24,564 nucleotides of DNA from Zygophlyctis sp. KS116 (taxonomy: Eukaryota > Chytridiomycota), in contig BAAFSQ010000148.1 in assembly GCA_054661495.1 (NCBI GenBank), forward strand, positions 1-24,564. Reading direction: 5' to 3'. Every line of letters starts with the position of its first letter. Position 1 is the stretch's first letter. Position numbers and translations under genes: made by a program. This document shows positions 1 to 9,265 of this stretch, in pieces. A model generated the notes under the pieces. It saw only the letters and a list, made by a program, of their open reading frames with translations, ran no database searches and was not told where the DNA came from.

Positions 1-650
1 TGGGTGCAATGACTATGAACACTCAAATAAGTAAAGTTCAAGAGTTGGTAGATGACGCTGTTAAGAAGGGCGCAAGGCTACTTGTAGGTGGCAAACAATA
101 TATTGATGCAGAATACAAACATGGCCAGTTTTACTCCCCAACGCTCTTGGTTGATGTCACACCTGAAATGAGGATTGCACAAGAAGAAGTCTTTGGGCCA
201 GTTATGTGCATAATGAAATTTTCTACTGAAAAAGAAGCCATCCAATTGGCAAACTCTTCGCCATATGCTTTGGGTAGTTCTGTATTTACCCTGGATGTTG
301 CTAGAGGTGAACGCATGGCAAAGTTTATTCGTGCCGGAATGTGTAATGTGAATGATTTTGGAGCAAATTACCTATGTCAAGGTCTTCCTTTTGGAGGTAT
401 TGGAATTTCAGGTATTGATAGATTTGCCGGAGTAGAAGGTCTAAGAGGTAATTGTAATATTCGGTCTGCCACATCTGATCGCTTTTACGGGGTTAGAACA
501 AATTTGCCGCCCTTGCTGAGATATCCTTTGAAAGAAGCATCTACCACTTTTCAGAAAACCCTTATAGGAGTGCTTTATGGTCCTTCTTGGACGGAAAGCT
601 TGAAGAATCTTGCTAGTCTTATTGTTGTAGCAGTTACTGGTAAAACTTAA
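1..650 (+). CDS. ALDH22/Msc7-type aldehyde dehydrogenase, C-terminal part (5' end outside window)
   Basis: This is the last ~215 codons of an NAD(P)-dependent aldehyde dehydrogenase. The frame is open from base 3, and the first residues (GAMTM) match an internal family motif, so the gene begins upstream of the window. Visible family marks are EEVFGPV (cofactor and substrate pocket region), the SSPYALGSSVF strand, and PFGGIGISGIDRFAG with GVEGLR near the end. The C-terminal extension after the catalytic core (LRYPLKEAS, then LYGPSWTESL) is typical of the plant ALDH22 and fungal Msc7 group and not of ordinary ALDH1/2 enzymes. The catalytic Cys and Glu lie in the missing part, so activity cannot be judged. 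No intron is needed in this piece. The gene converges on the pecanex-like gene, with 45 bp between the stop codons. The substrate of this subfamily is not well known. Confidence 0.88.
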   Translation, partial: GAMTMNTQISKVQELVDDAVKKGARLLVGGKQYIDAEYKHGQFYSPTLLVDVTPEMRIAQEEVFGPVMCIMKFSTEKEAIQLANSSPYALGSSVFTLDVARGERMAKFIRAGMCNVNDFGANYLCQGLPFGGIGISGIDRFAGVEGLRGNCNIRSATSDRFYGVRTNLPPLLRYPLKEASTTFQKTLIGVLYGPSWTESLKNLASLIVVAVTGKT

Positions 651-695
651 ATATTTGTGATTTGAATGCGTATACTTTGACTGACCCGTTTTTGC

Positions 696-3600
696 CTAGA
701 TTCCTGGACTGACTCGCTTAATTTGATTAGATGTGATGTTTTGAAGTCCGTCATGTCCTATTATTCCATTTGAGATCCAAATAGGATAACCAAAAGGTGG
801 AGATGCCAACTGGATTATGATGTTCCTCAACAGAGTTTCATGAGCTTGAATACTATACCGTTCGTCGTCGTCATTAGTTACATACAGCATTTCAAGTACC
901 AAATTAGCCCAAAATCCCATTATTGCTTCGCTATTTATTCTTGCTATATTCACCGGACAAGACTGCATCGTTAATAATCGTACAGAGATCACTCCATCTT
1001 TTTTTCTAGAGAGCGAAAATAGGTTAGGAATTCCTGTGTCCAACGCTCTTTTACAAGTTTCCGTTCCCGACCACAAATCATTCTGGCCAACTTGAGTCGG
1101 ATCAATAGTGATCAGCCAGTTTTTTGAATAATTTTCCAAGATATCAAAAAGTTCTCCTAAAGACTGAGGTTCCCCCTCAATAGCCTGATCTACAGTGAGC
1201 TTTACAGCTCCCCGAAAACTTTTCAGACATATTTCCCTTAATTTTAATCTGCCAGGATTCATGAACCAGTTGCGAACATCTATTTGGGTACTGTGTGGCA
1301 ATTCACCGCGATAAATATCAAAGATTGAATTTAAAGTCATAGTTATGTTGGAATCATTTGGAGACACTTATCATTAATAATTCCCAATCACCTAGACCTA
1401 GCATAATTACGAAGCATGCTGTAGATATCATCATTAAATCCTGTTCTGCGCTTTTATGGTTTGTAAATGTATTTTTCAAATGCATCTGAACATATTCAAA
1501 CCATTTAATGGGAAATTTTTTCCAAAAATTCGCTAATACCGTTGAATGAATAGGAGGATTCTTATATCTTTGAATTAGATTTTTGGAAATTACGTATCAA
1601 GGGAGTGAGAATCAAGCCCAGCCGATAAATTGTATACAAGAATCTTGAAAAATATTATAGGAATCAGCGATAAATTTTCTTTCGAGTCCAAAATTCCAGT
1701 GGTCACAATTTTACTCTCCGAATATGCATCTGCGAAGACTACATCCATGGGCTAACAATTTAAGTAGAAATTAAATACCAGGACAGAATGAAACAAATAA
1801 TGATTTGTATAAAATCTGCTCAATACATTGCTCAAGGTATGATCCAGAACTGAATCCAATTCCGTTCCTTCCAAAGAATGGCAGCTGGTTGGTTCTAGTT
1901 CCGCTCCAACTACTGTAACCTTTGCATCTTCAAAAGACCTTTCTAAGCATCTAATTATTAATATTCTTGATTCGAAACGAGCAAGAAAGACAGTTCCTTG
2001 CTCCATGGGGAATATTCTTCCCTGCGCAATCGAATTGGAGATTGATCGCAAAAGGGACGGACATAAAGAAGCGTATATTTTCGCCTCTTCTCCAACGCTG
2101 CATGTCTTTTCTATCAAAATGAATTCACCAAGACTTACCAATATTCGGCCACATTCTTTTTGGTCGTAAAAATCCCATCCAAAAAATAGGAAGTCCTAAC
2201 AAAGGCATAATAGGAGCATCCAACAGTGCAGATAAAGCTATTGATATAGGGGATATAATTATTGCGAGTATGAGATATACAAACCACCACTGTAAAACGT
2301 GCTTTTTACTTGTCAGGAAATGGAAAAGCGAAAGACCCCAAAACCAGGTTTTAGCCATAAACCGTAAAGTTACTTGTCTAAAGAAAGCTACCGCAAAAAG
2401 AACTGGAGGATTAATTGTCTGGTAATCGAAAGATGAGTTTGAAAAATGGACGATAATGCAAATGATGTAAATATCAAGAGCAGCTTTTCGAATATTTTGC
2501 CATGTATAACGCAAAGCACGCATGTAAAAAAACCCAGAAAATATGTTGTAGAATAATCTAGTGGCAAACGGTTCTGAGTTATTGGAAATAATACGGGAAT
2601 ATGAAGTCGTAATCCATACTGAAATGAATATAGGAGCTAAATATGTACTTGCCAAATGTATATAGCCCAGTACATTAGTAAAATTAATAATTAAGGCAGA
2701 TCTAGAGTTTCTGATTTTTGGTTTTAAAGGATTGTGAAGTATAGGAAATATTGAGGGAACTAGTTCCTGCTGAATTTCACTTGATAAAAATATAATAGTG
2801 ATTAGAAACAAACATATAGATGCAATTGCAGGTCTTAAAAAGGTCCCGAATGCGATTAATAGCCCGCTTATTAGTATTCTACCCATTATAGAGATTAAAG
2901 ATGTTTTTGCGATCATTAGTCTTTGGCCTAATAAAAGGTCCAAAACCATGTTGCTTGATAATAGTACTGAAATTACTCCTAGAAACAGTATTGCCTGAGA
3001 GTCTTGTAAGAATTCCTGTATTATTCCAAAAATCAAAAGTGATATTATTCCCAAAGTAAAATCAATGATCGCCCTTATTATTTTCTGATGAGGGCCAGTC
3101 CCCAAACAAATATTACAAAACTATGATTATTTCTCGCCTTGCATACCATTTCAAAAGCATATTCTAAAAATATATCAAATCTTGGTAGAAATCCTGATAA
3201 ACTTATCAAGGGAAAAAAAGCGAAAACCAAATACAGATGATAATTAGGAGTAGCTAAATCATTAAATACAGACTATTAATTTAAAAAATATTTTAACAAA
3301 CCTGCAAGGCTAAACAACATAATATAATTGTGAGATATAATACTCTTGTGACACTGTCCCATTCATTCTGTTCCGGATAAAAAGTATTTGGTTCTGATAC
3401 ATAGCCTCTTTCAAAGTTAATTAATTTTAAGAATACCGTACTAGAATTAATTGAGCCACGCCAACTGAAATCCAACTCAAAGAATATAACACAATCTGTA
3501 GGCTCTGATTCAAAAAAACTGACTTGAATGATGCATAAGACAAGTAAGCCATACATAAAGTCTGAAATCCACCACAAAGAATTGCAACCAAAGCTACAAT

Positions 3601-3903
3601 TATAAAATCAGCAGCCTTTGGCTTGATATACTGGAGTTTGAAGATGGCGCAAAGAATGAAAAATAAGGCTACCGTCAGTTACAAAATTAAATTACCTGCG
3701 ATCCAATACATATGAACATTTTTTAAATCGATTGAAGAAGAAAGCAATTCCAACAGACCGCCAGATATCCATGGTATGCAGAAAATAATAAATTGGAATA
3801 TATTATCGCTAGTCTTACAAGAGTTTCTCCAACCAGTGACTGTACTTATAATTCTTTTAGAAAGGAATGTTATCTTGTCATGATTTAGTAATGGAGCCGT
3901 CAT
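696..3903 (-). CDS. Pecanex-like protein 4 (PCNX4-type multi-pass membrane protein), nine exons
   Basis: I join exons 3903-3696, 3668-3437, 3407-3302, 3272-3147, 3120-2139, 2110-1779, 1751-1594, 1567-1391 and 1365-696 to one 996-residue frame. The eight introns are 25-29 nt, all GT-AG. The start (MTAPLLNHDK) aligns with the start of animal PCNX4, and the first membrane segment has IPWISGG where PCNX4 has MPWVWGG. The N-terminal half is a series of hydrophobic segments. The middle has RPKRMWP followed by a pecanex_C region with TSCHS. The C-terminus is the most conserved part: WANLVLEMLYVTNDDDERYS, QAHETLLRN and PPFGYPI. The human protein has a long disordered insert before this part that is missing here. 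Pecanex proteins are endomembrane proteins of poorly known biochemical role; Drosophila pecanex affects Notch signalling through the ER. Family assignment is strong; function is open. Confidence 0.87.
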
Positions 3904-4188
3904 GAAGGCGCGTATCGGTTTTGTAGCATGCGTTTGTACTGAAACCAGAAATTTATCAAATGGTTTATTGACGTTGATTTTTACAGGGAATCTTACCTGC
4001 TTTAGAATTTTACAATCTATAATGGGGCTGTGACATTTTGTTGCATCGACGCAAGATCTCAAAGTTGTCCGAACGCCCCAACATTTTCGGACAAAACTAT
4101 TTGATGTTGCGATCAGAATTGGATTGGATATTAGTAAGGCGTAACTACTTAATACTTTTAGGCTCTTTTCGAAGGATTTGAAATCCCT
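3904..4188. promoter_or_regulatory. Divergent (bidirectional) promoter region between PCNX4-like and the 4189 gene
   Basis: These 285 bp separate two genes transcribed away from each other, so both promoters must lie here. It is the longest gap between genes in the window. The only structure I see is the inverted repeat at 4065-4094, listed separately. I see no tRNA-like or repeat element in it. Confidence 0.5.
4065..4094. repeat. Perfect 9-bp inverted repeat, candidate binding site
   Basis: TTGTCCGAA at 4065-4073 is followed 12 bases later by its exact reverse complement TTCGGACAA at 4086-4094. It lies in the middle of the divergent promoter. The core TGTCCGA/TCGGACA is the same heptamer as in the tandem repeat upstream of CRN gene 1 and just before the RecQ gene. 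A dimeric transcription factor site is the simplest reading, but this is inference. Confidence 0.5.
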
Positions 4189-5209
4189 ATGGGCCGCTTA
4201 CGGGATGCTTTGGATTCTAAACTTCCACAAATGATTTCAGAGTGGCTGCAAAATCCTAAACTAATGAATGAGTACATAATGTATGAGAAAAATAATAGCC
4301 ACCTTCATTTTAATACTTTGGAGCTCAAAGAATCTTTACGAATTGCTTTAAAAGGTGAAAATATGTGTTTTATTTTAGAAGTATCCAAAGTTCAATTAAA
4401 CCAACAAGATAAGGAAAATTTGCTTCAAAATTCGGACATGGGTCAATCTTCAATCGATATCTGTGAAATTAGAGGTATATTTCAAGACCATGCAGTGAAA
4501 GAAATATCCCTTTTTGAAAATCTAATGATTTTCTTTCGTCAAATCAATACGATTTTTCTTGTAGATGGACAACTTGATGGATTAAATGAAACCTTTCTAA
4601 ATTCTTATTCATCAATGTTGGATTGTGTTCTGTTTGAAGTATTCCAAGGTAATCAGATCGATAACAACCTACTGGTTGATTCTACGAATTTGGTAGTGAT
4701 CTTTAAATACTTGAAGATTATATTTCAAAGGCTGACACGTATATTTCCATAAGCCATTAATGATAGATGCTGATAACTTTTCAAATCTTGATCAGCACCA
4801 CTATGCGATCCTTAAATCTATAAAGTTTTCAACAGAATTGCATGGATTATTGGGTCGAGTTATTTCTAATCAAGGATTAGTTGATAAAGGATTGCATATG
4901 GCAATAACCAATTTGATTTATCTTCCTACTCTGTTGAATACTTTTATACGAGATGAATTGAAGAAATTTCTAATTTCAGACTGTCAAATGAAAATGAAGC
5001 GCCTGGAATGTGAATTTAATCCTGATCTTTTACAAATCATTTATCTTGATCTTGTTATACTAGGCAAACTTGTAGAACCTGGAATTCACGATCAAGATCT
5101 GTTTCAGCTATTCATTGATTTGGCAGAAATAAACATTGCTGAAATTCATTTATTTCTGATTAGATTATGTATCGAAAAAGGATGGGAATATGAATTTACT
5201 CAAGAGTGA
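4189..5209 (+). CDS. Unknown leucine-rich helical protein, two exons
   Basis: Exons 4189-4738 and 4767-5209 join across a 28-nt GT-AG intron into a 330-residue frame. Without splicing, the first exon would stop two codons into the intron's last part and the second would need its own start. An in-frame TAG lies shortly upstream of the ATG at 4189, which supports this start. I do not recognise the family. The protein is rich in Leu, Ile and Asn, with no signal peptide, no clear membrane helix and no cysteine pattern. It looks like a stack of alpha helices (for example LIYLPTLLNTF and DELKKFLI), as in many scaffold or complex subunits. It shares the 285-bp divergent promoter with the pecanex-like gene. 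A fast-evolving subunit of a conserved complex is possible, but I cannot name one. Confidence 0.7.
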
Positions 5210-5463
5210 AAAATAAGAGATTTGTAGTTTAAGATCTAAAATAATTGACTTTTAACCATTCATTATGTAATTTATGATGATTGCCATAATGATTATAGAT
5301 TGCATTATTTGTACTGATTTGACTCGCCAAAAGTTGATTTTATGCTTTAATTCACTCTGAATTACTACGAGGATAATCAGATATGATAATCAGGGGATGA
5401 TCGATTACTATTAATTAAACTCGACGGCCATGTAATTTCCAATTCTATTCCGCTTATACTTAA
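5210..5463. other. Intergenic region upstream of beta-hexosaminidase
   Basis: These 254 bp hold the 3' end of the unknown gene and the promoter of the hexosaminidase. The only pattern noted is a short direct repeat, GATAATCAG at 5372-5380 and 5385-5393. No open frame or RNA gene is evident. Confidence 0.4.
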
Positions 5464-7151
5464 ATGAAACTTGCGAATTCTATCGTTCTGTTTGTAAGCG
5501 GATGCTTGTCACTGAATCAACTTGTTTGGCCTGATCCATTGAAATTCCAATCCGGTAAAAATACACTTTCAGTACCGGAATCATTTAAAATATTGTACAA
5601 TGGTCCAAATCTTGTATTGATGGAAGATGCATTCAAAAGAACTTATAAAAAGATGTTTGCATTTGGATGTCATCCAGGATCAGACAAAGGATTGCAAGTC
5701 TTGATAGTAAATGTACAAAAGGATTTTGATATAAGAAGATTACAGCAATCGCAAACTGATGAATACTATTCTCTAAATATTAAAGACGGAGAGATATTTG
5801 GTATTTTAAATGCAAAAAGTATTTTAGGAGCTCTAAGGGGATTAGAGACATTTTCTCAATTGATTAAAGTATCAAAGCAAGTGCCTAAATGGGCCAAATC
5901 AAACTGCAAAGTCTCCCAATACTTTATAAACACTCCAATAACCATACATGATAAGCCAGCTTTCATGCATAGAGGGCTATTATTGGATACTTCTAGGCAT
6001 TTTATGCCAACAGGAATTATCAAACGTGTTCTTGATGGTATGGAGGCATCAAAGCTAAATGTATTTCATTGGCATATTATTGATTCTCAAAGTTTTCCTA
6101 TTAAAAGTCAAGTATTACCTGATTTAAGTAGGGAAGGAGCCTATTCAGAATTTGAAGTTTATAGTATTCAAGACATTAAAGAAATAGTAGAGTATGCAGA
6201 GTACAGGGGTATAAGAGTTATTCCAGGTAGGTCTTTGATTGGCTCAAATATAATAGAATTTGATATTCCTGGACATGCATATTCTTGGAGGGCGTCTGGA
6301 TTGGTGGTTTGTCCAGATGCTAAGCCATGGGACAAATATTGTGCAGAGCCGCCCTGTGGACAATTGGATATTTCTAAAAATGAAACCATAATCATGCTAC
6401 AAAAATTTATAATGGAAATGTCGAATGTTTTTCCTTCAGAAAATATCCATCTGGGTCATGATGAAGTGAACAAGAATTGTTATCTTGACGATCCAAATAT
6501 TAGAGCATTACTAAAAACTGGGATTACTCTTGATATTCTTTTACAAACCTTTCATGATAAAATACAAGATATATCAAGGAATATGAGGAAAATACCTGTA
6601 TTTTGGGAAGAAATAGTTTTAGAATTTTCAACAAAGGTCCCAAAGGACACCATTATACAAAGTTGGAGAGGGGTAGAGTCAACCGTCTCTATTCTGGAAA
6701 AAGGATTCAGAGTTATTGTATCAGATTCAAAAGCGTGGTATTTGGATTGTAGGATTTTATAAATTAATTTAAGGTGGACGTGGAAGCTGGATAACAGGAA
6801 ATAATTCATGGTGTGATCCATTTCATACATGGGCTAATATGCAATTTTATTTGCTGATTATATAGGTATATGTATGATCCTGTTGCCAATTTATCAGAGA
6901 AGCAAAGGCTGAATGTGTTGGGCGGAGAAGCAGCAGCATGGTCCGAGCTGATCAATCCTTCAAGTATAATATCTGTCATTTTCCCACGGGCTTCAGCAGT
7001 TGCAGAAGCGTTATGGTCTGCTCCAAATCAAAGAGATTGGAAAAAGGCAGCCAATCGAATGGACCGGTTCGTGAAAACATTAAATCATCGTGGAATAGAC
7101 AGCTCCCCAATTTGGCCGACGTACTGCTCAACAAAAAATTGTTTGGAATAA
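5464..7151 (+). CDS. Beta-N-acetylhexosaminidase, GH20, secreted or vacuolar
   Basis: Exons 5464-6226, 6257-6748, 6774-6840 and 6866-7151 join to 535 residues. The enzyme removes terminal GlcNAc/GalNAc from glycans or chitin oligomers. A signal peptide is visible at the start (MKLANSIVLFVSGCLS). A GH20 N-terminal domain follows, then the catalytic barrel with GLLLDTSRHF, NVFHWHIIDSQSFP, RVIPEFDIPGH, the Asp-Glu pair in HLGHDEV, and the C-terminal GGEAAAWSELI and PRASAVAEALWS. The residue 255 region is only normal if the 30-nt intron 6227-6256 is removed; that intron has no stop and is a multiple of three. The third intron (6841-6865) appears to be GC-AG, restoring the frame into MYMYDPV. Length and motifs are those of eukaryotic hexosaminidase A/B and fungal chitobiases. 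In a chitin-walled organism a role in wall turnover is plausible. Confidence 0.92.
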
Positions 7152-7180
7152 CTGTATTATAATTTTCCAAATATTTCAAT

Positions 7181-9071
7181 CTAAGGCTCACATCGCCCCA
7201 TAAATCTGGGATAGAGGCAGACTTCCCTGACTGAGTATCGGTTGAGCAACCAGGCTAAGAATCGTTCAACCCCCAGGCCAAATCCACCGTGTTCACAGGT
7301 TCCATATTTTCGTTGGTCTGTAAACCAATAATATGGGGAAGGATCAATTTTTTCTCGTTCATATCCAGCCATTAACTCCTCCTAAGCTATTAACTGAATT
7401 ATGTCTTACCAGATCCGATATTCTCATACTTCCGCCAACAATTTCCCCAACTCCCGGCATGAGAACATCAACACTTTCGGTTAAACGAGGATCTTCAGGA
7501 CATTTCTTCATGTAAAAACTCTTAATTTCCTTTGGGAAACGACAAAGTAGTATTGGCTCTCCAATAGTATCAGTCATTCTCCTTTCAGGCGATTCTGGAA
7601 TATCTTCACCGAATTCATAGTCAGCCTCCCCTATTTTCGCTCCATTTTCATCAAGAACATCCTTCTTGATTCCATGCTCATTTAGCCACTTTATCGCATC
7701 CGAATAATTCATCCTTTTAAATGGTTTTTTTGGCCGCTTGAAGTCTGGATTAAGTTCTTTTACTATTTGAGCACCAACTGGATCATCCAAAACCTGATCT
7801 AGAACTCCAACAATCTAAATTTTAATTTTTTTAAAATCAACCATGTCTTCAATGAACGAGAGTAAATCTTCAAACTCAATAAATCCCATTTCAGCTTCAC
7901 AATGAGTATATTCAGAAAGATGTCGGCGGGTATGTGATCTTTCAGCTCTAAAAGACTCTGAAAGCGCCCAAACATCACCAATAGAGGCAAGGCAGGTTTC
8001 TAAATATAATTGTGAAGACTGAGTCAGATATGCAGGCTCGCCATAATAATCAAAAGAGAAAAGAGTACTACCCCCTTCACATTGAGTCTGTACCATGAGC
8101 GGGGGAGTAACTTCAGTCAACTTTCTTGAATCAAAAAAGTTTCTAAAAGCCTTTAAAATCAATGCACGCATTCTAAGAACATTAGAGGCAATTTCTCCTC
8201 TAATCACCAAATGCCGCTGATCCAATAGAATATCATTCCCAGCCAGCTTTCGATTATTAGAATTATTATTACAGGATTCAACTTATTATTCATTGCCTCA
8301 TCTCCTGAAGGTGCTTTACCGACTATATACCAAAAATCAGCCTGTAGTTCATGTCCGCCAGGAGCCTAAAAAATTATATTCAAGTTAAAATTACTGTTTT
8401 CTCTGGAGGAACAATGTCTAGTCTACCACATATTGTAACAGTTGATTCTAAAGATAGAGTAATTGCATCATATGTATGACACTACTAAATAAAAAAGTAC
8501 TAATTACCAGTTTTCCTGTTAGTACACATTGCATATAACCTGAACCATCTCTTAAAACGATAAAAGCGATATCCTTTCCTTGTACACGATGTCTATGTAC
8601 CCATCCAGAAACTTGAATTCTTTTTCCTCTAAAACGTTCTGCATCTCTAATTTTAATCTATAATGAGTAAACTTGGTAAACCTTTTCAGCGACTGGTAAA
8701 CTTTGATCTTGCGTCAATATAATCTTTTTCGCCTCTTCTAGCTTGATGATCTCAGCAGCCTTTGCAGCTTCCCGTTCTTTAGCTTCAGAAACCATCCTCT
8801 CCGCCTCTTTTTGTACCTTTTTAACACCTTGTTCATACAACTTTAATCCTTTTTTAACAGCAGCTTTTGCGATTAGTACAAATCCCTGTTCCATATCTTT
8901 TCTAACTAGTATTTTAGCCACCGCATCAGCATCCCCTTCAAGGATCTGCACAGCCTTCAATACACTTTTAAATGGCATTTTCTCTGTTCCGAATCCTTCG
9001 ACATCATGGCCTTGAATTTCACAAACATGAACTCCACTGATCTTGAGTTTAGACAAGTCCATTTTTAGCAT
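7181..9071 (-). CDS. Asparaginyl-tRNA synthetase, cytosolic type (AsnRS, class IIb)
   Basis: Exons 9071-8682, 8657-8508, 8481-8395, 8365-8273, 8246-7842, 7814-7410 and 7381-7181 join to 576 residues across six introns of 24-29 nt. The enzyme charges tRNA-Asn with asparagine. The order is the eukaryotic one: an N-terminal extension ([12 protein letters not shown]) with a Lys/Glu-rich helical linker, then the OB-fold anticodon domain ([15 protein letters not shown]), then the class II core. Motif 2 is seen in [14 protein letters not shown] with [11 protein letters not shown], and motif 3 in [26 protein letters not shown] is a family signature at the start of the core. An in-frame TAG lies 27 bases before the start. 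ATG at 9062 is an alternative start three codons in. The lack of an organellar targeting peptide and the N-terminal extension point to the cytosolic enzyme. The stop codon is 29 bp from that of the convergent hexosaminidase. Confidence 0.95.
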
Positions 9072-9265
9072 TTTGAATCTTTTGCGTTTGATCTAGGTTT
9101 ACGCACTGTCTTAACTGTAAATGCTCACAGACATGCATGCCTTTTTTAAAACTCTAATCAGAAAATCCAAGGCATTGTTTTAAAATTATTTTCAATCAAT
9201 TCAATTCAATCATAAATTCATTAGTTCACTTATCATCGGGTATTTATTAATCCGCCTGGATCCTA
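9072..9265. other. Intergenic region between AsnRS start and CRN gene 1 stop
   Basis: These 194 bp must hold the AsnRS promoter and the CRN 1 3' end. They contain an AT-rich stretch with TCAATTCAATTCAATCA near 9196, a short pentamer repeat. No gene is seen. Confidence 0.4.

Noticed and set aside
696-1748. A separate gene for the 3' end of the pecanex-like locus
   Set aside because: The product aligns with the C-terminus of PCNX4, and a 27-nt intron at 1752-1778 joins it in frame to the upstream exon. The ATG at 1748 is internal.
3904-4062. Extension of PCNX4-like to the earlier in-frame Met at 4062
   Set aside because: The start at 3903 (MTAPLLN) aligns with the animal protein start, and the extra 53 residues have no family match.
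6168-6830. Minus-strand open frames opposite the hexosaminidase
   Set aside because: The plus strand carries all GH20 motifs here; these frames show nothing recognisable.
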